From an uncultured Bacteroidales bacterium (lineage in GTDB: Bacteria > Bacteroidota > Bacteroidia > Bacteroidales > Paludibacteraceae), in the NCBI GenBank assembly GCA_946186915.1, contig CAMHOY010000009.1, positions 24,108-88,107 of the forward strand: a DNA stretch of 64,000 nucleotides. Direction: 5' to 3'. The position numbers and the translations under genes are program-made. The notes beneath the pieces are model-generated. The model did no database searches and was not told the DNA's origin. It saw only the letters and a program-made list of their open reading frames with translations. This document shows, one piece after another, positions 52,049 through 62,406 of the stretch; positions within the stretch are counted from its first letter, which is position 1, and every line of letters starts with the position of its first letter.

Positions 52049-54319
52049 ATGAATATTGTAAGAAAAGAAATTGCTCTGCCTGATGGTCGTAAGATCACCT
52101 TGGAGACCGGCAAATTAGCCAAGCAGGCTGACGGTGCGGTGATGGCGACGCTGGGCAACACCATGATTCTCGCTACCGTGTGCTCGGCCAAAGACGCCGT
52201 GCCCGGCACCGACTTCATGCCCTTGACGGTAGAGTACAAAGAGAAATTTGCTTCGGCAGGACGTTTCCCCGGTGGTTTTACCCGCCGCGAAGGAAAAGCT
52301 TCGGACTACGAGATCCTTATCGCGCGTCTGATCGACCGCGCTCTCCGTCCGTTGTTCCCGTCGAACTACCACGCTGAGACCTTCGTCAACGTGACGATGT
52401 ATTCGGCGGACGGTATCGACATGCCGGAGTCTATCGCCGGTCTGGCAGCAGGTGCTGCCCTCGCTTGCTCGGATATCCCCTTTGAGGGTCCGGTCAGCGA
52501 AGTACGCGTAGCGCGCGTGGACGGCAAGATGGTGATTAACCCTACCTTCGAGCAATGCGAGCACGCTGACCTCGAGTTGATGGTGGCTGCTACGTACGAC
52601 AACATCATGATGGTAGAGGGTGAGATGAAAGAAGTGCCGGAGAGCGTGATGCTCGAGGCTATCAAGGCTGCACACGAAGCAATCAAACCGCAATGCCTCG
52701 CTATCGACGAGATGATGAAGGCATATGGCAAAGAGACCAAACGTGAGTACTGTCATGAGGTGAACGATGATGAATTGAAGGAAGCTGTTCACGAGTACAG
52801 TTACGCACGTGCTTATGCACAGGCTACGTCTGCAGATACCGACAAGCATCACCGCGAGGCGATGTTCAGCCAGATTTGCGAAGATTTCAAGACCGAGAAA
52901 GCGGACTATATGGCCGAGAGAGCAGAGGCGCTGGGAGTGGAGATTGATGAGGTCGCTGCCCTCGTGGACCGCTATTATCACGATGTAGAGAAAGAGGCTA
53001 TGCGCCGCGCCGTCCTCGATGAGGGCAAGCGTCTCGATGGTCGTAAGACCACGGAGATCCGTCCTATCTGGTGCGAAGTAAGTCCGCTGCCCGGACCTCA
53101 CGGATCCTCTATCTTCACCCGCGGCGAGACCCAGTCGCTCAGTACCGTCACGCTCGGTACCAGCCGCGATGAGAAGATCGTGGATGAAGCGCTCATTCAA
53201 GGGACGGATAAATTCCTGCTGCATTATAACTTCCCGCCGTTCTCGACGGGCGAGGCAAAAGCACAGCGTGGTGTAGGCCGTCGCGAGATCGGTCACGGTA
53301 ACCTCGCTTGCCGCGCGCTGAAGAACATGATCCCGGAGGACTTCCCTTATACCGTTCGTGTAGTAAGTGACATCCTCGAGTCCAACGGTTCGTCCTCTAT
53401 GGCTACCGTCTGCGCAGGTACACTCGCGCTGATGGATGCCGGCGTGCCGATGAAGAAACCCGTCAGCGGTATTGCAATGGGACTCATCTCGGAGAACCAA
53501 GGTAAGAACTACGCCATCCTGAGCGATATCCTCGGCGACGAGGACCACCTCGGTGATATGGACTTCAAGACCACCGGTACCAAGGATGGTCTGACGGCTT
53601 GCCAGATGGATATTAAGGTGGACGGTCTGAGTTATGAGATCCTTGAGAACGCCCTCGCGCAGGCGCATGAGGCGCGCATGTATATCCTTAATAAAATATT
53701 AGAGACCATGCCTGCTCCGCGTCCTGACCTCAAGCCGCACGCTCCGCGTATCACCTCCTTCATCATCCCGAAGGATATGATCGGCGCGGTCATTGGCCCG
53801 GGCGGTAAGATCATCCAGGGCATACAGGCTGAGACCGGCGCTGTCATCTCTATCGACGAGATAGAAGAAGGCGGCAAGGTGGAGGTAGCTTCGAATAACG
53901 GCGAGTCGATGGCTGCCGCTATCGCAAAGATCAAAGCAATCGTAGCTCTGCCGGAAGTAGGCGAAGTATATGACTCCGTAGTGAAATCGATCATGCCTTA
54001 CGGCTGCTTCGTAGAGTTCATGCCGGGTAAGGAAGGTCTGCTGCATATCAGCGAGATCGACTGGAAACGCTATGAGACCATGGAAGAGACCGGTATCAAG
54101 GAAGGCGACCATATCACCATCAAGCTGTTGGAGGTTGATCCGAAGACCGGCAAGTTCCGCTTGAGCGCCAAGGCACTGAAGGAGAAACCCGAAGGCTATA
54201 CCGAGCCGGAGCGTCCTGCACGCGCACCGCGTGGCGACCGCAATGGTCACTCTGACGGAGCACGCCTTGAGAGAGGTCCCCGCCCCGAGCGTCGCGGACC
54301 GCGTCCGGAGAAGCACTAA
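52049..54319 (+). CDS. pnp: Polyribonucleotide nucleotidyltransferase (PNPase)
   Basis: A phosphorolytic 3'-5' exoribonuclease of the RNA degradosome, 756 residues. Two RNase PH cores are visible (the first with [20 protein letters not shown] [20 protein letters not shown], the second with [19 protein letters not shown]). The KH domain ([20 protein letters not shown]) and S1 domain ([20 protein letters not shown]) follow. An Arg/Pro-rich tail is probably disordered. It is a single gene with its own promoter, followed by a strong terminator. Confidence 0.98.
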   Translation: MNIVRKEIALPDGRKITLETGKLAKQADGAVMATLGNTMILATVCSAKDAVPGTDFMPLTVEYKEKFASAGRFPGGFTRREGKASDYEILIARLIDRALRPLFPSNYHAETFVNVTMYSADGIDMPESIAGLAAGAALACSDIPFEGPVSEVRVARVDGKMVINPTFEQCEHADLELMVAATYDNIMMVEGEMKEVPESVMLEAIKAAHEAIKPQCLAIDEMMKAYGKETKREYCHEVNDDELKEAVHEYSYARAYAQATSADTDKHHREAMFSQICEDFKTEKADYMAERAEALGVEIDEVAALVDRYYHDVEKEAMRRAVLDEGKRLDGRKTTEIRPIWCEVSPLPGPHGSSIFTRGETQSLSTVTLGTSRDEKIVDEALIQGTDKFLLHYNFPPFSTGEAKAQRGVGRREIGHGNLACRALKNMIPEDFPYTVRVVSDILESNGSSSMATVCAGTLALMDAGVPMKKPVSGIAMGLISENQGKNYAILSDILGDEDHLGDMDFKTTGTKDGLTACQMDIKVDGLSYEILENALAQAHEARMYILNKILETMPAPRPDLKPHAPRITSFIIPKDMIGAVIGPGGKIIQGIQAETGAVISIDEIEEGGKVEVASNNGESMAAAIAKIKAIVALPEVGEVYDSVVKSIMPYGCFVEFMPGKEGLLHISEIDWKRYETMEETGIKEGDHITIKLLEVDPKTGKFRLSAKALKEKPEGYTEPERPARAPRGDRNGHSDGARLERGPRPERRGPRPEKH

Positions 54320-54324
54320 TTAAA

Positions 54325-54352
54325 GTTTAGAGATTAGTGTTTAGAGTTTAGA
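54325..54352. repeat. Heptamer array after pnp
   Basis: Four units (GTTTAGA, GATTAGT, GTTTAGA twice) begin 6 nt after the pnp stop codon. Confidence 0.8.
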
Positions 54353-54358
54353 GAAAAA

Positions 54359-54382
54359 GCAACGCTTTCGGGCGTTGCTTTT
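54359..54382 (+). terminator. Bidirectional terminator between pnp and tamB
   Basis: GCAACGC-tttcgg-GCGTTGC is followed by TTTTTT on the plus strand and by TTTTTCTC on the minus strand. It serves both convergent genes. Confidence 0.85.
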
Positions 54383-57300
54383 TTATTTGATACTATCCGA
54401 TTTGATGCTGTCCGACTTGATACTATCCGATTTGATGCTGTCTACAGCCTGCTCGATCTTCTGCTCGATGATCTGCTTGTCTTTGCGTTTAGTAGCCGGC
54501 CAGTTGAAGTCTTTCTTCCACATGAATCCGATACCCTGGATCGTCGAAGCCTGACGGAGCGAGTATTTATCCACCGTGTGGGTGTAACCCTTCAGGCGCC
54601 ACTGTCCGTCTTCGGTCAGCAGCACCTCCACGTCGAGGTCGCCGAAGAACGGCTGGTTGGAGACATCGTTATAACGGTAGCCCACGTTGCCGTTGATCAC
54701 CAGGCGGTCCACAGGGCGTATTTGGAACTGTGCCTCGTACTCACTGCTCTCGTTCGCCCCTTGTCCGTCCGAGCGGATAGCTACGCCGAGCGTGACGACA
54801 TCCGTCAACTTGGACAGCCAGGAGTTGATCTGACTGGTGATGGTGGACGAGAGCAAGGAATAGGTAGAGTTGAGCGTCGTGGTGGATTGGCTCATCGACA
54901 TATAATCCGGCGTGAAGAACCGGCCGAAGACAAGCAGGTAGATCACCTGACGCATCAACATCTCATCGGTATTGATGATCTGTTTCACTTGCGCCTGTAT
55001 CGACTGGTCGCTCAGCGGGAACTCCAGCGAGAAAGAGAGTATCGGATTGGAGAGCGGACCGGTCAGATGCAGACAGGTCAAGACCGGTATGTTCGACCGC
55101 GAAGTGGCGAGTTGGTCGGCATCATCTCCGAAGAGGTCACGCAGGTTCGCCGTCACGCGGTACTTGGCCGTCACGTCCAGTTGAGGGTTGGATGGGTCGC
55201 CGGAGAAGACGATCGTTGATCCTTCGCCGACGACAAACTCCTTACGGATCACATTCGCGATGGTATAGGACAGTGTACCCTGCTCGATATCATACGTTCC
55301 GAGCAGCCGCACATCGCCCGTCTCGGTATCATACGCGAGCTGGAGCGCACCGCTTCCGCGCGCTACGATACGGTCACCGTTCCGCTCGCCTAACACGAGT
55401 TGGAACTGCAACTGGGGATTCACCTCGAGATTCAGTTTGATCAGACATCGTCCGGCGCGCAGGTTCTTCTCTTCCGTCTGCCCCGGACCGGCATCGGGGA
55501 CATCGATATTATCCAGGTCATGCTCCTCCACCTCTCCGCTCTTGGCGAGCAATGCCAGCGAGTCGATAGCCGACACGAAATGGATGAAGTTCGATTCGTA
55601 TGCCGAAGAGACATTATCCACCGACAGACGGAAGCGACTGTTCTTCGTTGTGACGGCATCGGCCGCTACAACCAGGTTGTTGTCCGGACCCGTCACATCG
55701 ACGTGACCGTTCGCATACACATGTCCCTGCAGCATCTGTCCTTTCTCTTCCGAGTCGAAGACGAGCGCCTTGTGCGCATCGACATGCAGGTCGAGGTTGA
55801 AGTCCTTGAACTGGTCATGATAGATACCTCCGTCAATCTCCACGAGGTTGCCTTCTCGGTCGTGCAGGCGCACGTGCGGGAACAGAATCGACGTGGTGTC
55901 CATGACGATGGTGTCTTCGGGGATAGTATAGCGTGCGCCGGTCCAGGGCAGCGTGAGCGACGCGTTCTGCGCGGCAGCGCGGAGAAGCACGTACGTCATG
56001 CCTTTGTAGCCGCCTACCACCACCTTACCCGTCGCGTTTCCGTCCAGGTCACGCAGCACACTCGAGGTCCAATGGTTGATAAAGGCCAGAGGAACCGAGT
56101 CCGCATCCATATCCAACTCCCATCGTCCCGAACCGTCAAAGAGCGCCTTGCCGTCGAGGTTCACCACCTTGCGGGTCGGACGATAGACATCGGCATGGAA
56201 AGCGAGCGAGTCGTATATATTCAGCGCCACCTCCGCATCTCCGAAATAGCAGTTGTTCAGACCCATCGAGTCGATATGTATCTTCGTGTCGATATTCGGA
56301 TGCGCGAAGACCGAAGCGATCTTGGCTTTTCCCGTCAGCAGGCCGTTGAACATGATCGTCTGCACCGGCAGGATGAACGGCACGACATACGAAGCGTCGA
56401 GACGTTGCAGATCTACGGAGAGGGTGTCTTTTGCGCGGCGGGATGCCAGACCATGCGCCATGATATGCTGACCTCCTCCCTCGAACAGGAAATGCTCTAC
56501 CTGCAGACTCGTGTCGGCTGCCGCGTAGGTCAATCGGCTCTCGCCTAGCGTATAGAGACTGTCGCGCAGCACAAGCGTACTCGGCAGAAAATGTACATCG
56601 ATGAGCGGTGCACGGTTATAACGCGAGAAATGCGTGACGGCGCGTATGTCTCCTCCGTAGTCTCCTGAGCGCTGCGCCGCCAGCAAGGCGCGCTGCCGCT
56701 CATGGAAAGTGAGGTCAGGCGACAACGCCCGCTGCAGTTCGCGCGGAGAGAGGTCGCGCCATCCTTCCGGCAGCAGTTCGTCCATATGTGACTCGCTGCG
56801 CAGCGTCAGATGGGTCACCACCGTATCGCGGAAAGCGAGCGTGGAGAGCACCGTCTGCATCTGCATCGCCTCGGCAGAGACGGAGAGCCCAAGAGACTCC
56901 CGGAGCGTCTTCATGTCCAGCGTCAAGTCATGTACCGGCGTGCCTCCGGCGCGTATGCCCGGCGCCGTAAAACGCAGGTTGAAGGACGGCTCCTGGTCCG
57001 GACGTATATCTGCCTCGGCGCGCATCGCAGGATGGTCGCTGAGCGTGAAGGGCGCATCGTACAGACGCTGTATATCCCGCAGACGCTGTCCGTCCAGATT
57101 GAATGTGAATGATACCGGTTGCCAAGGTTTCGCCGGCGAGTCGATGGCTGTAGGCAGGTAGTAATGCATCATCGCTTGCGCAGCCGGCGCCAGATCCGCA
57201 TAGCGGAACGATCCCTCCACCATCGCATTCAGATAATCGGAACGAAGGGTGATGGACTTCGGGTTGGAGGTGCTACCCGAGGGGGCATCCGCCGAGACGA

Positions 57301-59011
57301 GCAAGGTCATCTGACGCATGAGAAGCGAGTCGCGCTGCGTAGCGAGGAAGAGCGAGTCGAGCACCATATATCCGGACATACGGTCCAGATCGACGCCGTC
57401 CAGATCAACCGCCATCGCGAACGAGGTACGGAGCGGACCGAACTCCCCTTTGCGGCAACGGAGGTTGAAGTTGATCTCAGGATGAACATCCTGCATCGAC
57501 ACCACGCCGTCGAACGACGCCGTCAGACGCGGGTCGTTGATACTGCATCGCCCTTGATAGCGCTTCGGGTCATAACGACCTTTGAGGTGGATATCGTTAT
57601 AGGTATAGTTGCTATAGGTGAGATTGCGGATATGCGCATCGATGTCGCCGCGTACTACGCCGGTATCTATCCGTCCGACGGAGCGCACGTCGAGCGTCAG
57701 CGAATGCAGCGGTTCATGACCTATCATTCGTCCCAAGCGGAACTTCCGACCTACGACACTCGCATCGTACTCCATATGCTCGAAGAGCGAGTCGGAGCGG
57801 AAGGAGCCGTCGGTGGAGATAGATCCCAGGGCGGTACTGAAAGCGCCGTGTAACTGCAGGTCATGTAACCTACCTTCCGCCAGTCCGCGATAACGGATCT
57901 GACCGAGACGGTGGATAGCTTGCGGTAACTGCACAGGACGGTTGTTCAGACGCGAGAGAAAATCCTGGAGCTGCGCCGCGTTGGTCCGCATCTCCGTCAG
58001 GTTCGCCCGCAGGTACGGATTCGTGAGGTCCGGCAGACCGACTGCCGCCACGTCGCCGCTGAGGAGTACCTCGTTGTTATAGCGCACCTCCACTTCGCGG
58101 AAGGCGAGGGAGTCCAGCGTGCCGCCTAAATGTCCCTGCAGTCCGATAGGTCGGTCGAGGTTGGCGAACGCAGGAAGGAAGAGCGCAAGGTCCGCTAACA
58201 CGACCTCCGCTTGATGGAAGTCCAGCGCGAAAGAGATCTCATGCGCCGAGCGGGAGAGATAGAGCGTGTCGCCGGCGGGGAAACGCACCTCTACGCCACT
58301 CAGGTCCACCTCCGAGCGGGGCAGACGCGCCGAGAGTGTCGGCAAGGCCAGAACCGTATCGTTGAAGATCAAATGCGCTTTGAGGTCTGATATCTCGAAA
58401 GTCTGATTGCTGATTGCTGATTGCTGATTACTGATGGTCGCTGCCAACTCGGATATCTGCGCATCGAGTTCCTGCTCCGAGAAGCGGTTGAGATCCATGC
58501 GCGCGTGCGGAAGCATCAGACGGTAGTCGTCGTACTCCAGACGGATATTATCCAGCCGGATGTCGCGTACGGAGAGCAGACTGCGGAAAGGCACGGTGTC
58601 CTGCTTCGTTGTATCGCCCCGGAAGGCTTCTACGAGGAAAGCGTAGTTATAGGTGCTGTCCGGCAGGCGGTAGGCTTTGGCTACCACGTCCGAGAGGCGG
58701 ACATGCGAGAACGATATCTCGTTCCGGCTCAACGCGAGCGGACGGAAATGGGCGTAGGCTTCGCCTACATACGCGAGGGTGTCGCGCTGTTGGTCCTCTA
58801 TCAGCACGTCGCGCAACCTCAGCCGCGCAGGGAAACGGTATTCGACTGCACCCACTTTCGCATGCGTGCCGAGCGCGCGCGACAACTCCGCCGTCACCAG
58901 ACGGACTGCCGCCGTCTCCACGCGGTCGGACATGAGCGCGGCAACAATCATCCCTCCTACCAGCAGAAGACTGACCGTCAGCACAGCCAATATGTACAGA
59001 AACCGTTTCAT
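54383..59011 (-). CDS. tamB: TamB-family translocation/assembly module protein (AsmA-like, 1542 aa)
   Basis: A very long periplasmic bridge protein anchored by one N-terminal helix (KRFLYILAVLTVSLLLVGGM), thought to carry lipid or help outer-membrane assembly. The C-terminal TamB domain is recognised by TLSYTIANVIRKEFVVGEGS and IVFSGDPSNPQLDVTAKYRV and by the barrel-like end. Two oddities are seen. First, an in-frame AATCAGC heptamer array (58403-58433) encodes SNQQSAISNQ near residue 200. Second, the C-terminus is a run of SDSIK copies made of a 15-nt DNA repeat. It follows maf with a 4-nt overlap. Confidence 0.88.
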   Translation of the reverse strand: MKRFLYILAVLTVSLLLVGGMIVAALMSDRVETAAVRLVTAELSRALGTHAKVGAVEYRFPARLRLRDVLIEDQQRDTLAYVGEAYAHFRPLALSRNEISFSHVRLSDVVAKAYRLPDSTYNYAFLVEAFRGDTTKQDTVPFRSLLSVRDIRLDNIRLEYDDYRLMLPHARMDLNRFSEQELDAQISELAATISNQQSAISNQTFEISDLKAHLIFNDTVLALPTLSARLPRSEVDLSGVEVRFPAGDTLYLSRSAHEISFALDFHQAEVVLADLALFLPAFANLDRPIGLQGHLGGTLDSLAFREVEVRYNNEVLLSGDVAAVGLPDLTNPYLRANLTEMRTNAAQLQDFLSRLNNRPVQLPQAIHRLGQIRYRGLAEGRLHDLQLHGAFSTALGSISTDGSFRSDSLFEHMEYDASVVGRKFRLGRMIGHEPLHSLTLDVRSVGRIDTGVVRGDIDAHIRNLTYSNYTYNDIHLKGRYDPKRYQGRCSINDPRLTASFDGVVSMQDVHPEINFNLRCRKGEFGPLRTSFAMAVDLDGVDLDRMSGYMVLDSLFLATQRDSLLMRQMTLLVSADAPSGSTSNPKSITLRSDYLNAMVEGSFRYADLAPAAQAMMHYYLPTAIDSPAKPWQPVSFTFNLDGQRLRDIQRLYDAPFTLSDHPAMRAEADIRPDQEPSFNLRFTAPGIRAGGTPVHDLTLDMKTLRESLGLSVSAEAMQMQTVLSTLAFRDTVVTHLTLRSESHMDELLPEGWRDLSPRELQRALSPDLTFHERQRALLAAQRSGDYGGDIRAVTHFSRYNRAPLIDVHFLPSTLVLRDSLYTLGESRLTYAAADTSLQVEHFLFEGGGQHIMAHGLASRRAKDTLSVDLQRLDASYVVPFILPVQTIMFNGLLTGKAKIASVFAHPNIDTKIHIDSMGLNNCYFGDAEVALNIYDSLAFHADVYRPTRKVVNLDGKALFDGSGRWELDMDADSVPLAFINHWTSSVLRDLDGNATGKVVVGGYKGMTYVLLRAAAQNASLTLPWTGARYTIPEDTIVMDTTSILFPHVRLHDREGNLVEIDGGIYHDQFKDFNLDLHVDAHKALVFDSEEKGQMLQGHVYANGHVDVTGPDNNLVVAADAVTTKNSRFRLSVDNVSSAYESNFIHFVSAIDSLALLAKSGEVEEHDLDNIDVPDAGPGQTEEKNLRAGRCLIKLNLEVNPQLQFQLVLGERNGDRIVARGSGALQLAYDTETGDVRLLGTYDIEQGTLSYTIANVIRKEFVVGEGSTIVFSGDPSNPQLDVTAKYRVTANLRDLFGDDADQLATSRSNIPVLTCLHLTGPLSNPILSFSLEFPLSDQSIQAQVKQIINTDEMLMRQVIYLLVFGRFFTPDYMSMSQSTTTLNSTYSLLSSTITSQINSWLSKLTDVVTLGVAIRSDGQGANESSEYEAQFQIRPVDRLVINGNVGYRYNDVSNQPFFGDLDVEVLLTEDGQWRLKGYTHTVDKYSLRQASTIQGIGFMWKKDFNWPATKRKDKQIIEQKIEQAVDSIKSDSIKSDSIKSDSIK
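54386..54445 (-). repeat. Tandem 15-nt repeat encoding the TamB C-terminus
   Basis: Alternating units of the type TTTGATACTATCCGA and TTTGATGCTGTCCGA (plus strand) encode four to five SDSIK/VDSIK copies at the very end of TamB. Confidence 0.8.
58403..58433 (-). repeat. Heptamer array inside tamB
   Basis: Plus-strand ATTGCTG units, in sense AATCAGC. The same unit lies in the RND pump gene near 50390-50411. Confidence 0.8.
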
Positions 59012-59574
59012 TGCATGCGGCGCATGATAGCAGGATAAACGAGGTGAGTGGGAAATCCCATGACATTAAAATACGAGCCTTTTATGGCGGTACAGGCTAC
59101 ATAGCCTATCCATTCCTGTACGCCGTACGAGCCGGCTTTGTCGAGGGGGTGGTATTTGGTTACGTAATGCCGTATCTCTTCGTCCGTGAGGACGGCGAAG
59201 GTCACGTCCGTGCAGTCCACGAAAGTCTCCAACTCGCGTCCCTGCTGGGCAAGAGTGACAGCGGTATAGACTTGATGGGTACGACCCGACAGACGGTGCA
59301 ACATCGCGACCGCTTCCTCTTCGTCATGCGGTTTACCGAGCATCTGCCCGTCCAGCCAGACGATGGTGTCCGCCGTGATGAGCAGTTGGTCCGTCTTCAG
59401 TTGCGGCAAGTACGCCTGCGCCTTCGCGCGGGAGATGAAACGCGGGATATCCCCTGCCTGAAGGTCCGAAGGATACGATTCATCGGCATCGATAGTGATA
59501 GCGATGAAAGGAATATCCAGACCGGCCATCAATTCGCGGCGTCTGGGAGATTGACTACCGAGAATGACGTCCAT
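59008..59574 (-). CDS. maf: Maf-family nucleotide pyrophosphatase
   Basis: Hydrolyses non-canonical nucleoside triphosphates such as dTTP/UTP or m5-derivatives. The 188 residues start VILGSQSPRRRELMAGLDIP (the SxSPRR motif). LITADTIVWLDGQMLGKP is the catalytic D-T region, followed by the conserved RTHQVYTAVTL and AGSYGVQEWIGYV pieces. It lies 1 nt after parC and overlaps tamB by 4 nt, so all three are one operon. Confidence 0.95.
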   Translation of the reverse strand: MDVILGSQSPRRRELMAGLDIPFIAITIDADESYPSDLQAGDIPRFISRAKAQAYLPQLKTDQLLITADTIVWLDGQMLGKPHDEEEAVAMLHRLSGRTHQVYTAVTLAQQGRELETFVDCTDVTFAVLTDEEIRHYVTKYHPLDKAGSYGVQEWIGYVACTAIKGSYFNVMGFPTHLVYPAIMRRMQ

Positions 59575-59575
59575 G

Positions 59576-62212
59576 TTAAAACAAATCTAATTGGGTATCA
59601 GCAGGTTTCTCAAAGGTCATCGTCACGCCTTCGACATCTATCGACTCCGGTGCTTCCTCTAACTCACTCACTCCCTCACTCTCTGACTCACTCACTCCCT
59701 CATTCTCTAACTCACTCACTCCCTCACTCTCTAACTCATTCACAGGAGTGATATCTTCGAAGCCTTTGATCTCGAGGGTGGAGATACGTTTGCCTTTGGC
59801 TTTCGCGGATTTCTCGTCGATGAAGTCAGGCATGTAGATCTCCAGCGGCGCTTTGTTCTCGTCGGCAAAGAGCACGCGGAAGGTGGCCTCGGGGCTGTCA
59901 GAGAGCAGGGCGATACGCGAGTCTTTGTCGTCGCCTAACATCGACTGCACTTTCGCGTTCGCGTCGTCTAACTTGAAGCGCTTGCCATAGTAGAACTTCA
60001 GTTCTTCGTTCCATTGGATCAGGCTCCATACCTTGTCCGGGTCGAGCTTCTCGATACGCAGGATATTGTCTTCGAAGTGTGCGGTGAGGTCGAAGGTGGT
60101 GGTATAATACGTACCGTCGTTCTGAATAACAAGAATACGGTCTTCGTCGTAGAACTCGCCCAGATAGATACCGTGCTCGTCGTAGTTGACGCGCAGCACA
60201 TCGGGGTCGAACCATACCTTGCGCCCGCCGAGGGTCGAATGGCCTTTCTTACTGAGGGTGATGGACTTGACGTCGAATTTCGTCAGCACGTTGCCGCGTG
60301 CGGTACGCGACTTGACGGCTAACTCGCTCAGGTCCTTGAGTACCTCGAGTTTCTTCAGATGCAACTGCGGTTTGAGAGTCACCTTGATGACCTCCGCTTC
60401 GCCGTTCGGGTTCGCCGTGAAATAGACGATCTTCGAACCGGGCTTGCCTTGCGTCAGGTCGTACTCCTTGTCCTTCGCCACTCCCGTGACGTTGAAGCGC
60501 TTCATGAAGTACGTGCCTTTCTTCCCGTCGCGATAGACGACGTTATAGACCGTGCGGTCATCGCCGCGCTGGAACACAGCTATATGGAGAATGTCCGTGC
60601 CGACGAACAGCTTGTCCGCCACTTTGGTCACCTTGTACCGGCCGTCCTTATGGAAGATGATGAGGTCGTCGATGTCGGAGCAGTCAAACAGGTACTCGTC
60701 TTTCTTGAGCGCCGTGCCGATAAAGCCTTCCTCGCGGTTGATATAGAGTTTCTCGTTGTTCTCCACAACGGCTTGGACGTTGATCGCACCGAAGTTACGA
60801 ACCTCCGTGCGGCGCGGATACGCCTCGCCGTATTTCTTCTTCAGCATCTCAAACCACTCGATGGTGTAGTCCGTGAGGTGGTTCAGGTTCTTCACACAGG
60901 CTTTGATCTTCTTCTCCAGATCTTTCATCAACTCGTCCGCTTTCTTGGAGTCGAACTTGGTGATGCGGAGCATCTTGATCTCGAACAGTTTCTCGATGTC
61001 CTCCGTGCGCACCTCGCGGATGAGTTGCGGCTTGAACGGCGTGAGGGCTTCATCCACGAAGGCAATCAACTTCTCCTTGCTCGGCGCGTCCTCGTAACCT
61101 TTCTCCTTATAGATGCGGTTCTCGATGAAGATCTTCTCCAGCGAGGTATAGAAATACTTCTCTTCCAGCTCCGCTTTCTCAATCTCCAGTTCCCATTTGA
61201 GGAGCGCCTTCGTGTTGTCGCACGACAGTTTGAGCAGGTTGCTTACAGAGGTGAAGATCGGTTTGCGATCCTGTACCACGCAGCAGTTCGGCGAGATATT
61301 GACCTCGCAGTCCGTGAACGCATAGAGCGCGTCGATGGCTTTGTCGGACGATGAACCCGGCGCCAGCTGCACGACGATACGCGCCTGGTCGGCGGTGAAG
61401 TCGTCGATCTTCTTGATCTTGATCTTGCCTTTCTGGTTGGCTTTGAGGATGGTCTCGATGATCTTCGAGGTGGTGGTACCGAATGGTATCTCGGTGATGA
61501 CGAGCGTCTTGTTGTCGTCCGCCTTCGTGATGCGCGCGCGTATCTTCACCGTACCGCCGCGCTCGCCGTCGTTGTAGCGGGTCACATCGATGATACCGCC
61601 CGTCGGGAAATCGGGGTATAAAGAAAACTCCTGATTGCGCAGATAAGCCAACGAAGCGTCGCACAGCTCGTTGAAGTTATGCGGCAGGATCTTCGAGTTC
61701 AGACCGACGGCGATACCCTCCACGCCTTGGGCGAGGAGCAGCGGGAACTTGACGGGCAGGTGAATCGGCTCGTTCTTACGGCCGTCATAACTCTTCATCC
61801 ACTCCGTGGTCTTGGGGTTGAAGACCGCCTCGAGGGCGAACTTACTCAAGCGCGCCTCGATATAACGGGGAGCCGCCGCACCGTCACCGGTAAGGATGTT
61901 GCCCCAGTTTCCCTGACAATCAATCAGCAGGTCTTTCTGTCCCAACTGCACGAGCGCGTCGCCGATGGACGCATCGCCGTGCGGGTGGTACTGCATCGTC
62001 TGACCGACGATATTGGCTACTTTGTTGAACTTGCCGTCGTCCACGCATTTCATCGCGTGCAATATACGACGTTGTACCGGCTTGAGTCCATCCTCTATAG
62101 CCGGTACCGCACGCTCCAATATCACATACGACGCATAGTCCAGGAACCAGTCCTGGTACATGCCCGTCAGGTGATATTTTATCGCATCATTAAAACCGCC
62201 TTGGGCAGCCAT
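59576..62212 (-). CDS. parC: DNA topoisomerase IV / gyrase subunit A (ParC type)
   Basis: A type II topoisomerase breakage-reunion subunit of 878 residues. The catalytic Tyr is Y117 in APRYIEARLSK. The quinolone region reads YHPHGDASIGDALV, with Ala at the place of the usual Ser, which I believe is common in Bacteroidetes ParC. The C-terminal beta-propeller is shorter than in GyrA and lacks a clear GyrA box, hence ParC. Near the end, three to four 8-residue copies of ELExEGVS are encoded by a 24-nt DNA repeat. No parE lies in the window. It follows a 55-aa membrane protein by 3 nt. Confidence 0.9.
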   Translation of the reverse strand: MAAQGGFNDAIKYHLTGMYQDWFLDYASYVILERAVPAIEDGLKPVQRRILHAMKCVDDGKFNKVANIVGQTMQYHPHGDASIGDALVQLGQKDLLIDCQGNWGNILTGDGAAAPRYIEARLSKFALEAVFNPKTTEWMKSYDGRKNEPIHLPVKFPLLLAQGVEGIAVGLNSKILPHNFNELCDASLAYLRNQEFSLYPDFPTGGIIDVTRYNDGERGGTVKIRARITKADDNKTLVITEIPFGTTTSKIIETILKANQKGKIKIKKIDDFTADQARIVVQLAPGSSSDKAIDALYAFTDCEVNISPNCCVVQDRKPIFTSVSNLLKLSCDNTKALLKWELEIEKAELEEKYFYTSLEKIFIENRIYKEKGYEDAPSKEKLIAFVDEALTPFKPQLIREVRTEDIEKLFEIKMLRITKFDSKKADELMKDLEKKIKACVKNLNHLTDYTIEWFEMLKKKYGEAYPRRTEVRNFGAINVQAVVENNEKLYINREEGFIGTALKKDEYLFDCSDIDDLIIFHKDGRYKVTKVADKLFVGTDILHIAVFQRGDDRTVYNVVYRDGKKGTYFMKRFNVTGVAKDKEYDLTQGKPGSKIVYFTANPNGEAEVIKVTLKPQLHLKKLEVLKDLSELAVKSRTARGNVLTKFDVKSITLSKKGHSTLGGRKVWFDPDVLRVNYDEHGIYLGEFYDEDRILVIQNDGTYYTTTFDLTAHFEDNILRIEKLDPDKVWSLIQWNEELKFYYGKRFKLDDANAKVQSMLGDDKDSRIALLSDSPEATFRVLFADENKAPLEIYMPDFIDEKSAKAKGKRISTLEIKGFEDITPVNELESEGVSELENEGVSESESEGVSELEEAPESIDVEGVTMTFEKPADTQLDLF
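59655..59745 (-). repeat. 24-nt tandem repeat inside parC
   Basis: Three units based on CTCACTCACTCCCTCACTCT (plus-strand, plus four bases) encode ELESEGVS / ELENEGVS / ESESEGVS in frame. A related tract lies in the Xer gene near 23775-23802 and, on the other strand sense, at 41079-41113. Confidence 0.85.
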
Positions 62213-62215
62213 GCG

Positions 62216-62383
62216 TTAGTTCAACTTTTTATTGATGAAGATATACGCCAATATTCCGCCTACCTCCAGCACCATCGACAGGACGAGCAGGATATTATCC
62301 GGAAAAGCGTACTTGTAAATCACCAGGCACAACACACCCAAAACAAGGAGTACCACTCCCAAATACTTCAAATTGGAATTCAT
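62216..62383 (-). CDS. Small membrane protein upstream of parC (55 aa)
   Basis: ATG 62383 lies 29 nt after a good promoter. The product MNSNLKYLGVVLLVLGVLCL and following contains two membrane helices (about 7-22 and 30-50), the second in ILLVLSMVLEVGGILAYIFI, and ends with Lys residues. Its stop lies 3 nt before the parC start, so both are made from one transcript. No function is known to me. Small genes of this type in front of parC or gyrA are not something I can name. Confidence 0.7.
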   Translation of the reverse strand: MNSNLKYLGVVLLVLGVLCLVIYKYAFPDNILLVLSMVLEVGGILAYIFINKKLN

Positions 62384-62406
62384 ATATAACGCGTTATTTT
62401 AAATTG

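Noticed and set aside
52115..53668. 517-codon minus-strand frame
   Set aside because: Antisense to pnp; His/Arg-rich, low-complexity product.
59576..62212. Calling the topoisomerase subunit GyrA
   Set aside because: The C-terminal part lacks a clear GyrA box and is shorter, so ParC fits better, although without the partner subunit the choice is not final.
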